A stretch of 64,000 nucleotides of DNA from G965240465 sp965249525 (GTDB lineage: Bacteria > SAR324 > JACQKK01), in the NCBI GenBank assembly GCA_965249525.1, contig OZ252237.1, forward strand, positions 558,001 through 622,000. The letters are read 5' to 3'. The position numbers and the translations under genes are program-made. Numbering within the stretch: the stretch's first letter is position 1; the number at the start of each line of letters is the position of its first letter. Shown here one piece after another: positions 29,474 through 38,626 of this stretch. The notes beneath the pieces are model-generated. The model saw only the letters and a program-made list of their open reading frames with translations, was not told the DNA's origin and did not search any database.

Positions 29474-30064
29474 TTATTTTTTGGGAAGCCAACGCCGAGT
29501 AAAGGCATTGTAGGTTCCTAAGGGTTCTAGCTGAAGCTTGGCCTCCAGTTGATGGTTTTTGGCAGCAAACGGAATTTGATTGCGGTCCCAACGCCATTCT
29601 GCAGAAAACAGTTCTACGCTTAAAGGGATGCTTTGCTGGCTTTCAGCCAGGTGGGCTGCCAAGCGTTCTTGCGCTTTTGGCTGGCTGCTAGCTATATGGC
29701 TAAGCACTGCCCAGCGTTCAAAACGCAACGAAGGAGAAGTGTGGCTGTCTGGGAAGTAACCACTGAGGACAGTGTTGTTTTGGTGATAGATCTTGTAAAC
29801 TAAGAAGCGATTGGAATTGTGTAAATATTCTACCCCAAAGGCATTTTTAATGCGCATCCAAGTCAGCCAACCGGCACGCCCTTCTACCAAACCCAGCAAA
29901 TGATTCCGTCCTCCTGGCAGTAAGAATAATAATAACAAGTGAAAGGAAATCAGCCACGGAGGCAGCCAACGAAACAGAAATGGCTGTCTCGGTAAGCGGG
30001 AAAAATTAAAAATCACGGGCAGCGGCCCATGCAATATCCAGATTTGCAGAAATCGTAACATCAC
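29474..30064 (-). CDS. Membrane-anchored partner of the HTTM protein
   Basis: Protein of 196 residues: one hydrophobic segment near the N-terminus (WLISFHLLLLFLLPGG) followed by an extracytoplasmic region with Trp/Arg-rich stretches (WRWDRNQIPF) and a conserved-looking tail ending RRWLPKK. I cannot assign a named family. Genes encoding such proteins often sit directly before an HTTM gene, with which this shares strand and a 48-bp gap. The 280 bp upstream (30065-30346) hold only a short TGCAGCA/TGCTGCA hairpin and no gene I can support. Confidence 0.55.
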   Translation of the reverse strand: MMLRFLQIWILHGPLPVIFNFSRLPRQPFLFRWLPPWLISFHLLLLFLLPGGRNHLLGLVEGRAGWLTWMRIKNAFGVEYLHNSNRFLVYKIYHQNNTVLSGYFPDSHTSPSLRFERWAVLSHIASSQPKAQERLAAHLAESQQSIPLSVELFSAEWRWDRNQIPFAAKNHQLEAKLQLEPLGTYNAFTRRWLPKK

Positions 30065-30346
30065 AAATTCGCCTGACAGACCCTAACGCATGCAGCAGAC
30101 CTGCTGCATCAACTCAGTGACAAGTCCTTAAGAATCCCTAGGGGTGTTTTTGTCACCAGTTGCCATTCTAATGAGAATGACAGCGGTACAGCAAGTATTC
30201 TTGAACTGCTGTGGGTATTTATGCTGTTGCGGGTTATGGTGTTTCTCAGTGTCCAATTTCTTCCCACAGTTGTTTTCTCTTCTTAGCTGTATAACCAGGT
30301 GCTGGTGGCGTTTCTTTGAGTGTTGGCAATCCCTGGTGGGGCTGAT

Positions 30347-31126
30347 TTAAGCTTCAAGAGTTTTCAGCAAATCCCCATGGATACGACCATTGCTGCAAAC
30401 AATATCAGGACCCAAGGTGGGTTGGCCTTGAAAATCGGTGAATTGTCCGCCTGCTTCTTCTATGCAGGGCCTGAGAGCGACTACATCCCAGAGCTTAAGA
30501 CCGCTTTCTATCATGGCATCGCTGCGGCCGCAAGCTACCATTAGGGGACCACAGCAGTCTCCCCAGCCCCGCAGGATGGCACCTTGGGCATGCAGCGCAG
30601 CAAAGCACTGGGCTGCATTTTCCATATGGCCGGGGTCTGTGAACAAAACAGAAGCCCCTTGCAGGCTGTTTGTTCGGCTGACTTGAACAGGGCGGTCATT
30701 CAGTCGTGTTCCGCGGTTCTTCACGCCTATCATTAATTCCTTGGTGGCGGGCAAATGGATGACTCCTAACACTGGCTGACCACGATAAAGCAAGCCAATC
30801 AGTGAACCAAAAAGAGGAATCTGATGGATAAAAGCGTAGGTACCATCAATGGGATCCAACACCCACTGCCAGTCTGCCTTGCCAGGACCGCTTTGACCGC
30901 TTTCTTCGCCCAGTATCTGATGCTGAGGAAAGCGCGCCTGGATGCAGCGACACATCAGGGCCTCGGCTTGGCGGTCTGCCTCGGTAACGGGACTGGCATC
31001 AGTCTTGATGGAGACTGGCATCTCACTGCGAAAGTACTCCATAATCAGCCGACCACTTTCTTCTGCCAACTCACCAGCGAATTGGCTCAATTCGTCCAGT
31101 GTTTCTGCAGCAAGGTCATGGGTCAT
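30347..31126 (-). CDS. hisN: Histidinol-phosphatase, inositol-monophosphatase type
   Basis: Mg-dependent phosphatase of the IMPase fold. Motifs are LGEESGQ, WVLDPIDGTYAFIHQIPLFG and LWDVVALRPCIEEAGGQFTD. The longer patterns (IPLFGSLIGLLY and GWGDCCGPLMVACGRSDAMI) match the HisN group, which dephosphorylates histidinol phosphate in histidine synthesis, better than SuhB or CysQ. The open frame extends seven codons upstream to a TTG at 31147; the Met at 31126 is preferred. No his genes are adjacent, as usual for hisN. Confidence 0.85.
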   Translation of the reverse strand: MTHDLAAETLDELSQFAGELAEESGRLIMEYFRSEMPVSIKTDASPVTEADRQAEALMCRCIQARFPQHQILGEESGQSGPGKADWQWVLDPIDGTYAFIHQIPLFGSLIGLLYRGQPVLGVIHLPATKELMIGVKNRGTRLNDRPVQVSRTNSLQGASVLFTDPGHMENAAQCFAALHAQGAILRGWGDCCGPLMVACGRSDAMIESGLKLWDVVALRPCIEEAGGQFTDFQGQPTLGPDIVCSNGRIHGDLLKTLEA

Positions 31127-31211
31127 GGTGATAACATAGGAAGACAAGGGAAAAAGCTAGGGCTTTGGGTCGCAGCTGATGCTGCATCATCGCAAGGGCA
31201 AGTTGGTCAAT

Positions 31212-32393
31212 TCAAGGCGAAACAATTTGCCAGATTTCACCCTTGCTGTGTTCCAGCAGGTAGAGTTCTCCATCATGGTCTTGACCAAAAGAAGAGATTC
31301 TCAGGTTGGAAGCTAGCAGCAAGTGAGGAGGACGGGGTTTGCGTGAAGCTGAGGGAATGGCACGAATACGACCAGAGATATAATCGGCAAACAGATAGTG
31401 ACCAGCCAAGGCGGGGAGTTTTTTACCGCGATAGACATATCCGCCCGTAATGGAAGCATCGGGTCCGTGGGTATATTCGGTGATAGGTAAGCGCAGGTTG
31501 GAACGGCGGCAATTCTTTGCAGGACGGAAGCAGCGGCTGCCTTCCATGCGTGCCCAGCCATAGTTAGCCCCGCGCTGCACCAGGTTGACTTCTTCTATGC
31601 GGCTTTGTCCCACATCGGCTACCCACAGGGCATTGGTTTTGCGGTCAAAGGACATGCGCCAGGGATTGCGCAGTCCAAAAGCCCATATTTCTGGTCTAGC
31701 CGATGGGTTTGCCACAAATGGATTATCTGCAGGAATGGCATAAGGTTTACCTGCAGCACCACGGTTTACATCCAGGCGCAAGATAGTTCCTAGCAGGGAT
31801 GCTAGATTCTGCCCATGATTCATGGGGTCTCCAGCGGCACCGCCATCGCCCACACCCAAGTACAACATGCCGTCTTTACCAAATGTCAGTTGTCCTCCGT
31901 TATGATTGGCGTAAGGCTGGTTGATGGTCAATATCATCTGAGGAGCACTTTGAGGACGCAGGGTCTTTGGATGCAGTTGAATGCGAGATACTTCTGTACG
32001 ACGGGGGTTGGCACGGCTGCCATAAAGAAACAACCAACCATTGCTGGTAAATTTGGGATGCAGTGCCAGCGATAGCAGCCCCTCTTCATAGCCCCTGCTG
32101 AGGATGCGCTTTCTCCAGTCCAGTACCACATGGTTCACACTAGCGTTTCCTAATTGAATACGACGCACCAATCCCTTTTGTTCAGTGACCAGCCACTGCT
32201 GTTTTCTGGCTGGTAGGGGACGCATATCGGTGGGAGATTGCAGCGCAGCAGCCTTTATTTGTTGTAGGCGAATCTCGGTGGCTGCTGTGGCTGCATAGGG
32301 CAGCCAGCCCAACATGCAGCCAATAGCTAGACCCAGTATTTTGCGGGAGGTCGCTGCTGGGAAAAGTTGCACAGGTGTGGGAATAATTTGCAT
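31212..32393 (-). CDS. PQQ-dependent sugar dehydrogenase (YliI/sGDH-like)
   Basis: Secreted six-bladed beta-propeller oxidoreductase, about 393 residues. The signal region is LGLAIGCMLGWLPYAATAA. Family marks include LSLALHPKFTSNGWLFLYGS, NHNGGQLTFGKDGMLYLGVG, QNLASLLGTILRLDV, WAFGLRNPWRMSFD and NYGW. Members oxidise aldoses with pyrroloquinoline quinone in the periplasm. No pqq genes are in the window, so the cofactor may be taken up or made elsewhere. An upstream Met at 32423 would lengthen the leader. It follows hisN in the reverse direction with an 85-bp gap. Confidence 0.85.
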   Translation of the reverse strand: MQIIPTPVQLFPAATSRKILGLAIGCMLGWLPYAATAATEIRLQQIKAAALQSPTDMRPLPARKQQWLVTEQKGLVRRIQLGNASVNHVVLDWRKRILSRGYEEGLLSLALHPKFTSNGWLFLYGSRANPRRTEVSRIQLHPKTLRPQSAPQMILTINQPYANHNGGQLTFGKDGMLYLGVGDGGAAGDPMNHGQNLASLLGTILRLDVNRGAAGKPYAIPADNPFVANPSARPEIWAFGLRNPWRMSFDRKTNALWVADVGQSRIEEVNLVQRGANYGWARMEGSRCFRPAKNCRRSNLRLPITEYTHGPDASITGGYVYRGKKLPALAGHYLFADYISGRIRAIPSASRKPRPPHLLLASNLRISSFGQDHDGELYLLEHSKGEIWQIVSP

Positions 32394-32579
32394 GGTTGGT
32401 ATATGTAACAAGGGATAATGCATAGATAGGTCTTGATGGCAGTCACTGTAATCTTGAAGAACTGTGCAATCACTGCCCAGCTATTGTTCAGTAAATCAGT
32501 AACCGAATCCAATGTCTATAAGGCAGTTTTAGTAAAAACAAGATGGAGAATTAAGAGTGTCTGCTGGCAGGGTCTGCTT

Positions 32580-33644
32580 TCAGGTATGCTGCCAGCCGCG
32601 CAGCAAACGTGGCAGCAAACGTGGCAGCAAAGCAGGTCCTTGGTAAGTAAAAGCAGTATACAGTTGAACAGCGTTTGCACCCTGCGAGAGCATGGCCTGC
32701 AGCTGCTTGGGGTTTGAGATGCCGCCGCAGCCTATCAGGGTGAGTTCTTTGCCTGCTATACTGCGAAGTTTTTGCATCATTTTCAGTGCCTGAGAGAATA
32801 AATAGGGTCCACTGAATCCGCCAGACTGGCGGGAGAGTGTTGGGGGCAGATTTTGGGGGCGGGCAGTGGTGGTGTTGGCAGCAATCAGGCCTTGCCAGTT
32901 GTATTGCAGCAGCGTGTCCACAATAGGAGCAAGAGCTAACAAGGGCAAATCGGGGGAGAGTTTCAGCAGCAAAGGAGTGGAAAAGCCTTGGGCATCGGCA
33001 AGGCGGTTGCGTTCTGTGCTGCATGCAAGGGCGAGGGCGGAAAGGGCTTGGGGTTGCAGCAATTGGCGCAAGCCTGGGGTATTGGGAGAGCTGAGGTTGA
33101 TGACGATATAGTCGGTGTGGGCGTGCAGGCCTTTTAAGCAGGTGATGTAATCTTGATAGGCCTGAGAGAGCGGAGTCTGAAGATTTTTTCCGATGTTGAC
33201 TCCTATAATTCCGGGGAGTTTCTGTTGGCGAAGCAGCTGCAATTGTTTTGTCATGTGTGCCAGCCCTAGGTTATTGAAGCCCAGGCGATTGATAAGCGCC
33301 TGCTGTGAAGGGATGCGAAACATGCGCGGGGAGGGGTTGCCAGGCTGGGGATGTGGGGTGACGGTGCCCACTTCTACCATGCCAAAGCCCAAAGCAAACA
33401 AAGCAGGTGTGAAGCGGGCATTTTTATCAAAGCCTGCGGCGATACCAATAGGATTGGGTGCTTTTTTACCAAAAAGGGAAGTGGGGTGTGCAGGCAAACG
33501 TTGGGCGTATGTGGCACGCAGCAGGGGCAAAATAACAGGAGTGGAGGCGGTTTTTAGGCAGGCGACCGCCAAATCATGTGCCGACTCTGGTGGCAGGGCG
33601 TGGAGAGGGAGCATCCACCAGGGTGTGGAGCTTGAAGGAGACAT
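32580..33644 (-). CDS. pyrD: Dihydroorotate dehydrogenase (quinone)
   Basis: Class 2, membrane-associated flavoenzyme that oxidises dihydroorotate to orotate and passes electrons to quinone. 354 residues. An N-terminal helical region (PPESAHDLAVACLKT) typical of class 2 is followed by GFGMVEVGTVTPHPQPGNPS, INRLGFNNLG, the catalytic Ser region VINLSSPNTPGLRQLL and FSGPYLF. The C-terminus carries an in-frame LLPR duplication from a 12-nt repeat. Confidence 0.96.
   Translation of the reverse strand: MSPSSSTPWWMLPLHALPPESAHDLAVACLKTASTPVILPLLRATYAQRLPAHPTSLFGKKAPNPIGIAAGFDKNARFTPALFALGFGMVEVGTVTPHPQPGNPSPRMFRIPSQQALINRLGFNNLGLAHMTKQLQLLRQQKLPGIIGVNIGKNLQTPLSQAYQDYITCLKGLHAHTDYIVINLSSPNTPGLRQLLQPQALSALALACSTERNRLADAQGFSTPLLLKLSPDLPLLALAPIVDTLLQYNWQGLIAANTTTARPQNLPPTLSRQSGGFSGPYLFSQALKMMQKLRSIAGKELTLIGCGGISNPKQLQAMLSQGANAVQLYTAFTYQGPALLPRLLPRLLRGWQHT
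32601..32631. repeat. 12-nt in-frame repeat in the 3' end of pyrD
   Basis: 2.6 copies of CAGCAAACGTGG encode the repeated residues LLPR in the C-terminus of PyrD (LLPRLLPRLLRGW). The unit is a multiple of three, so the frame is kept. Confidence 0.8.
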
Positions 33645-33679
33645 AAGCAGCTTGCAGGCGGGCGGCGTGTGAGGAGGCG

Positions 33680-34012
33680 TTAGGGCTGTGAGGCGGGCTT
33701 TGCCTTTGGCTTCGTTTTGGGCTTGGCGGCTGGCGGTGGAGTTTCTAGTGCTTGGATATAAGCAGCTTGCAGGTGGGCGGTTTCTTCTTGGTAGGCTTGC
33801 TCATCTAGTTTGCCTACTAAGCGGGCAGTTTCTATATCACTTAGTGCTTCCAGCAAAGCGTTGGTTCCATGGATGGAAGTCTGCTTGAGAGCTTCTTTTG
33901 AGGCAGTTGTTGTTCCCCGCCAAGGACGAACTGGTTTGAGCAAGGGGAGGCACAACACTGTGGCACATACACCCAACAATGCCATTCCCAACCACAACAT
34001 AGACACTAACAC
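33680..34012 (-). CDS. ccmI: CcmI-like short cytochrome c biogenesis protein
   Basis: Probable remnant or short form of CcmI. A transmembrane helix (MLWLGMALLGVCATVLCLPLLKP) is followed by a coiled-coil region with ALLEALSDIETARLVGKLDEQAYQ, the pattern of the CcmI N-terminal module. The tail is Lys/Pro-rich (KPKTKPKAKPASQP) and the TPR half of full CcmI is absent. I chose the GTG at 34012 because AAGGA (34020-34024) precedes it, overlapping the ccmH stop. Last gene of the ccm operon. About 110 residues. Confidence 0.65.
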   Translation of the reverse strand: MLVSMLWLGMALLGVCATVLCLPLLKPVRPWRGTTTASKEALKQTSIHGTNALLEALSDIETARLVGKLDEQAYQEETAHLQAAYIQALETPPPAAKPKTKPKAKPASQP

Positions 34013-34022
34013 GGTGATGTCC

Positions 34023-34547
34023 TTAAAGCTGTTCCCAACGGCGCAGATCTTCTTGAACACGACGTCGCTGGGCAGGAGTGAGCTTGACTGCGGGAGAACT
34101 TGTTTGACCATCTGCCACGTCTGATTCCCTCATGTGCATCAGCAGCCAAGCACCACCCAATCCTAATGCCAATATGGGCAGCAGCCATACCAGCCATCCC
34201 ACACCCCGCCAGGGAGGAGTCCGCAGCACCCACTCCCCATAACGCGAGATAAAATATGTTTTGATTTGCTCATCACTTTGACCTTCGCGTACCATCCGTT
34301 CCACCTTGGCACGAATCTGAAGTGCAAAGGGAGCGTTGGAATCCCATACAGATAATGCTTGACAAGTAGGGCAACGCAATGCCCCCGCAACGGCTTGCAC
34401 CCGTCTGCTGATTTCTTCTTCAGACAAATCGCTACCCCACACCGCAGCAGCACCTATTCCCAGCCAAATAAACAGTGCTATGGCTGTCAGCCTTGCTGTG
34501 GGGCGTGCTGATATTACAGTCGGCAGGCAGTTCAATGGATGCATCAC
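34023..34547 (-). CDS. ccmH: Cytochrome c maturation protein CcmH
   Basis: Membrane-anchored thiol reductase that prepares the apocytochrome CxxCH motif for heme ligation with CcmF and CcmI. The 174 residues include a signal/anchor (LTAIALFIWLGIGAAAVWGS), the LRCPTCQALSVWDSNA motif holding the redox Cys pair, YGEWVLRTPP and a C-terminal transmembrane helix (WLVWLLPILALGLGGAWLL). It starts 6 bp after ccmG. Confidence 0.95.
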   Translation of the reverse strand: MMHPLNCLPTVISARPTARLTAIALFIWLGIGAAAVWGSDLSEEEISRRVQAVAGALRCPTCQALSVWDSNAPFALQIRAKVERMVREGQSDEQIKTYFISRYGEWVLRTPPWRGVGWLVWLLPILALGLGGAWLLMHMRESDVADGQTSSPAVKLTPAQRRRVQEDLRRWEQL

Positions 34548-34553
34548 TTTCTC

Positions 34554-35162
34554 TTATGGCGGGTCTGATACAATGGATGCTGGTGTCAAATCTGATTGCA
34601 GCAGTGCTTGTATGTGGCTGTTCATTTCCTGGTGGGTTATTGGTCCCACATGTTTGCTGTGGATGATGCTACCAGCGGTTACAAAAAAAGTTTCTGGCAC
34701 TCCAAAGATGCCATGGTTTAATGCCAGACTGCCTTGGGAATCATCCATGGCAAGAAAATAGAGTTTACCAAATTCACGGGCAAAGGCGCGAGCCTTTGTG
34801 GGCGTATCTTGTACCGCCACACCGATGATGCGCAGTTGTTTCCCATACATTTGGTGTGCAGCAGCCAGGACAGGAGCTTCTTTGCGACAAGGAAGGCACC
34901 AGCTGGCCCAGAAGTTCAGTACATAAGGCATGCCTTGCAGATTTTTGGAAGAAAGGGGCGTATTGCTGTGCAACTCATACAGGGTGAAGCCAGGGGCAGG
35001 CTTGTTAAGCAAGGGAGAAGGATTTTCTTGGGGGTCTTGTCCCAGCCCTAGGGCGAGCAAACCCAGCAGCACCAAGATAGGAATGCCAGCCAGCCAGAAG
35101 CGTCGAAAGCGCCCGCCAGCACTGTGTTCAAGGGATGGTGAAGTACCAGGTGGTGTGGGCAT
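34554..35162 (-). CDS. ccmG: Thiol:disulfide interchange protein CcmG/DsbE
   Basis: Periplasmic thioredoxin-like reductant for CcmH/apocytochrome c, recharged by DsbD (present at 4.2 kb). N-terminal anchor WLAGIPILVLLGLLALGLG, redox motif NFWASWCLPCRKEAPVL, the cis-Pro region GVPETFFVTA and the Gly/Val track LRIIGVAVQD. The open frame reaches 35303 inside ccmF, but the Met at 35162 gives a normal length of about 202 residues and sits 26 bp after the ccmF stop. Confidence 0.95.
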   Translation of the reverse strand: MPTPPGTSPSLEHSAGGRFRRFWLAGIPILVLLGLLALGLGQDPQENPSPLLNKPAPGFTLYELHSNTPLSSKNLQGMPYVLNFWASWCLPCRKEAPVLAAAHQMYGKQLRIIGVAVQDTPTKARAFAREFGKLYFLAMDDSQGSLALNHGIFGVPETFFVTAGSIIHSKHVGPITHQEMNSHIQALLQSDLTPASIVSDPP

Positions 35163-35188
35163 GGATGGTTTGGGAGGCCGAGAAGGTT

Positions 35189-37201
35189 TTAAGGACGATT
35201 GGCTGCTAGAGCAAGGGGTTGAGGGATGCTGGCAGGTAAGCTGCGTGGTGCGTGGAGCATCGCCAGCAAGGTACCAAAGCCAAACAGCGGATATGCTAAC
35301 CATGCTACTAATACCAATGGATTCAACAACATGCGCAAGGTTATGGAACCGTCGGTGTTTTCTGAAGCCAGCACTGTGTAGACATCTTCTTTGAGGGTGC
35401 GATGAATGGCTACTTCAGTCAGTGGTTCGGGTTGGGTGGGATAAAAACTGCGTGCTGGTTTGAGGGTGGTGAGGTATTGACCATTGCGAAAAAGATTGAG
35501 TTCGGCATAGCGCAGTCGGGCGTTTTTTACTTGTTCTTCACCCAAGCCGCGGAATTCTATCTGATAGCGGCCGGCTTCAACAGTTTGTCCTGGATGCAGC
35601 GTAAAGAAAAATTCATGCTTGAAGTAATTGCCTGCAATACCGATGAACAGACATACCACTCCCAGATGCACCAGTGCGCCTCCCCATCGTTGACGATTGC
35701 GCCTTATGGTGTGGTACATAGCCCGCAAGGGTGGCAAAGATTGTTGACGGGCATGCACACGCACTGTCTTGAAGTAATCCAACATCAATACGCTGGCAGT
35801 GAAGCCTGCCAGTGCAAACACCACCAATGCTCCTGCTGAGCGTATTCCTAACAGCAGGCTGATTATTGCTGTGATGGCAGCCACCAACACTGGAGCACGC
35901 AGATTGCGCAGCAACAGGTCTCCGCTGGAACGCTGCCATGCCAGCAGATGTCCTAATCCTATTAACAGCAGCAAGCCCATCCCTAGTGGAGCAATGACCG
36001 TATTGAAAAATGGCGCTTGGATGGACATTTTTACGCCCACCAGGGCTTCAGCCAGCAAAGGAAACACAGTTCCCAAAAGCACGGTGAAGGTGATGCCCAT
36101 CAACAGCAAATTGTTTAACAAAAAAGCACTTTCACGGCTAAGCAGGCGATCAGCAGTATGGCGGGATTCCAACATGTGGATGCGCCAGAACATCAAGCCA
36201 AAACCCCCCAACAACACCATTGCCAAAAATGCTAAGAACACAGGGCCGATATCTGATTCTGCAAAGGCATGCACCGAGTTCAATATGCCAGAACGGACGA
36301 TGAAAGTACCCAAAATACTAAGAGCAAAAGTGAGGATAATCAGCACGATGTTCCACACCTTCATCATATTGCGCCGTTGTTGTAGAATAACGGAGTGCAA
36401 GAAAGCTGTGCTTGTCAACCAGGGCATCAGGGCAGCGTTTTCCACAGGATCCCATCCCCAATAACCTCCCCAGCCCAACTCTTCGTAAGCCCACTGACCA
36501 CCCAGCATCTGACCGCTGGTGAGTGCAAACCATGCCCCCAGTGTCCAACGACGGGTACTGTTCACCCAAGCGTTGTCCAGTTTGCCGCTTATCAGACTGG
36601 CGATGGCAAATGCAAAAGGAACGCTGAAGCCAATATAGCCCAAGTAGAGCATCGGTGGATGAATAGCCATGGCTGGATGCTGCAGCAGTGGATTAAGACC
36701 GCGTCCATCCAGCGGAATGGGATGTTGCAAGGCCAGAGGGTTGCTCCAGGTCACTAACAGCAGCAGTAGAAACACCTGTATAGCGTTTAAGCAAACCAGT
36801 ATCCAGGGATAGATTTCACGGTGGTATTGCTGGTACAGCCAGGCAGCAATAGCAGCAAACATAGCCAGCACCAATTCCCAAAACAGCAGGGAGCCTTCCA
36901 TGCCGCCCCAAAAAGCAGTCAGTTTATAAAATATCGGCAAATCACGACTGGAATGCTCCCAAACAAAGCGTACCGAGAAATCATTCAACAGCAAGGCACG
37001 CCAAAGCATCAACCCCGCTACCAGCACCAAAACCAAATTCAGCCAGGTCGCTGTACGGGCTGCTCGCACCAAGTTCTCATGGTTCCAGCGCGCCCCCAAG
37101 TAAGGCATCCAGCATCCGCAAAGGCTCACTGCAAATGCTGCGGTAAGGCTCAAGTAGCCAAACTGATTCCAAATAGGAGAAGTGAGCAATTCCATGACCA
37201 T
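35189..37201 (-). CDS. ccmF: Cytochrome c-type biogenesis protein CcmF
   Basis: Multi-spanning heme lyase component that joins heme from CcmE to apocytochrome c. 670 residues. The tryptophan-rich WWD-type motif is in WGGYWGWDPVENAALMPWL, the conserved His loops are present (QHPAMAIHPPMLYLGYIGF), and there is a large periplasmic domain near the C-terminus followed by a last transmembrane segment. Start is taken as 37201 by length. Between ccmE and ccmG in the operon. Confidence 0.96.
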   Translation of the reverse strand: MVMELLTSPIWNQFGYLSLTAAFAVSLCGCWMPYLGARWNHENLVRAARTATWLNLVLVLVAGLMLWRALLLNDFSVRFVWEHSSRDLPIFYKLTAFWGGMEGSLLFWELVLAMFAAIAAWLYQQYHREIYPWILVCLNAIQVFLLLLLVTWSNPLALQHPIPLDGRGLNPLLQHPAMAIHPPMLYLGYIGFSVPFAFAIASLISGKLDNAWVNSTRRWTLGAWFALTSGQMLGGQWAYEELGWGGYWGWDPVENAALMPWLTSTAFLHSVILQQRRNMMKVWNIVLIILTFALSILGTFIVRSGILNSVHAFAESDIGPVFLAFLAMVLLGGFGLMFWRIHMLESRHTADRLLSRESAFLLNNLLLMGITFTVLLGTVFPLLAEALVGVKMSIQAPFFNTVIAPLGMGLLLLIGLGHLLAWQRSSGDLLLRNLRAPVLVAAITAIISLLLGIRSAGALVVFALAGFTASVLMLDYFKTVRVHARQQSLPPLRAMYHTIRRNRQRWGGALVHLGVVCLFIGIAGNYFKHEFFFTLHPGQTVEAGRYQIEFRGLGEEQVKNARLRYAELNLFRNGQYLTTLKPARSFYPTQPEPLTEVAIHRTLKEDVYTVLASENTDGSITLRMLLNPLVLVAWLAYPLFGFGTLLAMLHAPRSLPASIPQPLALAANRP

Positions 37202-37301
37202 ACTGTTTTCCTGAGGATATCGTTGTCACTCTTACAGCATAGCTGAGCAAAGTTGCGGAATGATTCTTTGCTGCTAACTGGGACAACTATCCCTTTGGCA
37301 G

Positions 37302-37739
37302 CTATTTTCCCAACAAACTCTGGTAGACTCGTTTGCGATCTGCATGCCAGGCAGCATCTGCTTGGTATTCTTCACTGTGTTTCACCAGCAGGCGTTCCGC
37401 CCGCAGTACGCCATCTACATGCAAACGCCCCTCGGCTACCACCCCTTGTCCTTCACGAAATAAATCCGGACGCGTTCCTACAAATCGGATGCTCAAATCT
37501 TGCGCCCCTTCGGTAACTGCAAATGTCAACAGTACACGTTCTGCATCCCAGGTTACGCTTCCAGGACGCACCACCCCCCCAACCCGAATGGGTCTGCCAA
37601 TAAAATCATCTGGAGTCTTTATGATTTCTTCTGGTGTATAGAAAAACACTGCATTGTCCACTCCTTGAAAAATCACGGATGCTAAAATCACCAAACCCAG
37701 TATCAGGTAAATACTGTATTGCAATTGCCGTTTATTCAT
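37302..37739 (-). CDS. ccmE: Cytochrome c maturation heme chaperone CcmE
   Basis: Periplasmic heme chaperone tethered by an N-terminal helix (YSIYLILGLVILASVIFQG). The OB-fold domain ends with the heme-binding motif HSEEY (HxxxY, His at about residue 120). 145 residues. It follows ccmC after 120 bp in which no normal CcmD can be read; a frame ending two bases before ccmE encodes only a short basic peptide without ATG. Confidence 0.95.
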   Translation of the reverse strand: MNKRQLQYSIYLILGLVILASVIFQGVDNAVFFYTPEEIIKTPDDFIGRPIRVGGVVRPGSVTWDAERVLLTFAVTEGAQDLSIRFVGTRPDLFREGQGVVAEGRLHVDGVLRAERLLVKHSEEYQADAAWHADRKRVYQSLLGK

Positions 37740-37859
37740 GTCACCAGCCAGTTTCTACCTGCAAAAGATATTTACCCCGCCTGTTTTTATCACCAGTGTA
37801 TGCCAATTCATTAGCCCCTTCAAGCTACCATGTGTCGCACTAGGCTGTTTTGTGTTCCA

Positions 37860-38549
37860 TTAGTAAATGGCATCCAGTTTTTCCTCTATCTGCAATCGCA
37901 GAGTCAGCAAAAATACATACCACAGTGTGAAAACTGCCATGGCAGCCAATAAGGGCCACAGCAATTCTGCTGACATGGCAGTACGCGGACCATCACTGCC
38001 CAATTTGAACAAGGTGGAAGGCTGATGCAGTGTTCGCCACCAAGTAACCGAAACATGCACCAAGGGGATGTTCATAAATCCCACAATGCCAATGATGGCA
38101 GCCAAACGACTGCGAGCATTTTCGTTGCCAGCAGAGATGCGCAGCAAGACATAAGCAGCATAGATAAACAGCAGTATAAGGGTAGAGGTAAGGCGGGCGT
38201 CCCACACCCAATATACTCCCCATGTCGGCCGTCCCCAGATGGCTCCGCTGGCCAAAGCCAAAAAACCAAAAACCAGCCCTATTTCTGCCGAAACCTTTGC
38301 CAGCCTGTCAGCCACTCGGCTAGACCGCCACAGATAAACAATGCTGGCTGCAAATACCACAGCAAAAGCCAGATAAGCTACATAAATGGACGGTACATGC
38401 ACATACATAATCTTTTGTGAAAAGCCCATGTGTGCAGCTGGAGGAGTAAATACCCATACCCACACCCACACAACCACCAGGCTGAATACACTCAATCCCC
38501 CCAGCCAAGAATTCCAAAATCTCCAACCAAATGCGCGCATGGCTTGCAA
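37860..38549 (-). CDS. ccmC: Heme exporter protein CcmC
   Basis: Six-helix membrane protein that loads heme onto CcmE. The WWD motif is in WGRPTWGVYWVWDARLTS, and the flanking periplasmic His residues are in MYVHVPSIYVAYLAF and VTWWRTLHQP. 229 residues. It follows ccmA by 77 bp; the ccmB gene normally found here is absent. Confidence 0.95.
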   Translation of the reverse strand: MQAMRAFGWRFWNSWLGGLSVFSLVVVWVWVWVFTPPAAHMGFSQKIMYVHVPSIYVAYLAFAVVFAASIVYLWRSSRVADRLAKVSAEIGLVFGFLALASGAIWGRPTWGVYWVWDARLTSTLILLFIYAAYVLLRISAGNENARSRLAAIIGIVGFMNIPLVHVSVTWWRTLHQPSTLFKLGSDGPRTAMSAELLWPLLAAMAVFTLWYVFLLTLRLQIEEKLDAIY

Positions 38550-38626
38550 ACACCAAAATCATTAAGAAAGTGAAATAAAAGCCAGCCCCAGTATTTCCTC
38601 AGCCAGATCACGATGCATGAACCTTA

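Noticed and set aside
30080..30110. TGCAGCA/TGCTGCA hairpin as a regulatory site
   Set aside because: Seven-bp stems of this kind are expected by chance in this GCA-rich sequence.
30144..30350. Short plus-strand frame and a Fur-box-like sequence near 30170
   Set aside because: No ribosome-binding site or family match, and the sequence is too far from the Fur consensus.
37740..37859. Possible CcmD remnant before ccmE
   Set aside because: The only frame reaching the ccmE start lacks ATG and has no hydrophobic segment.
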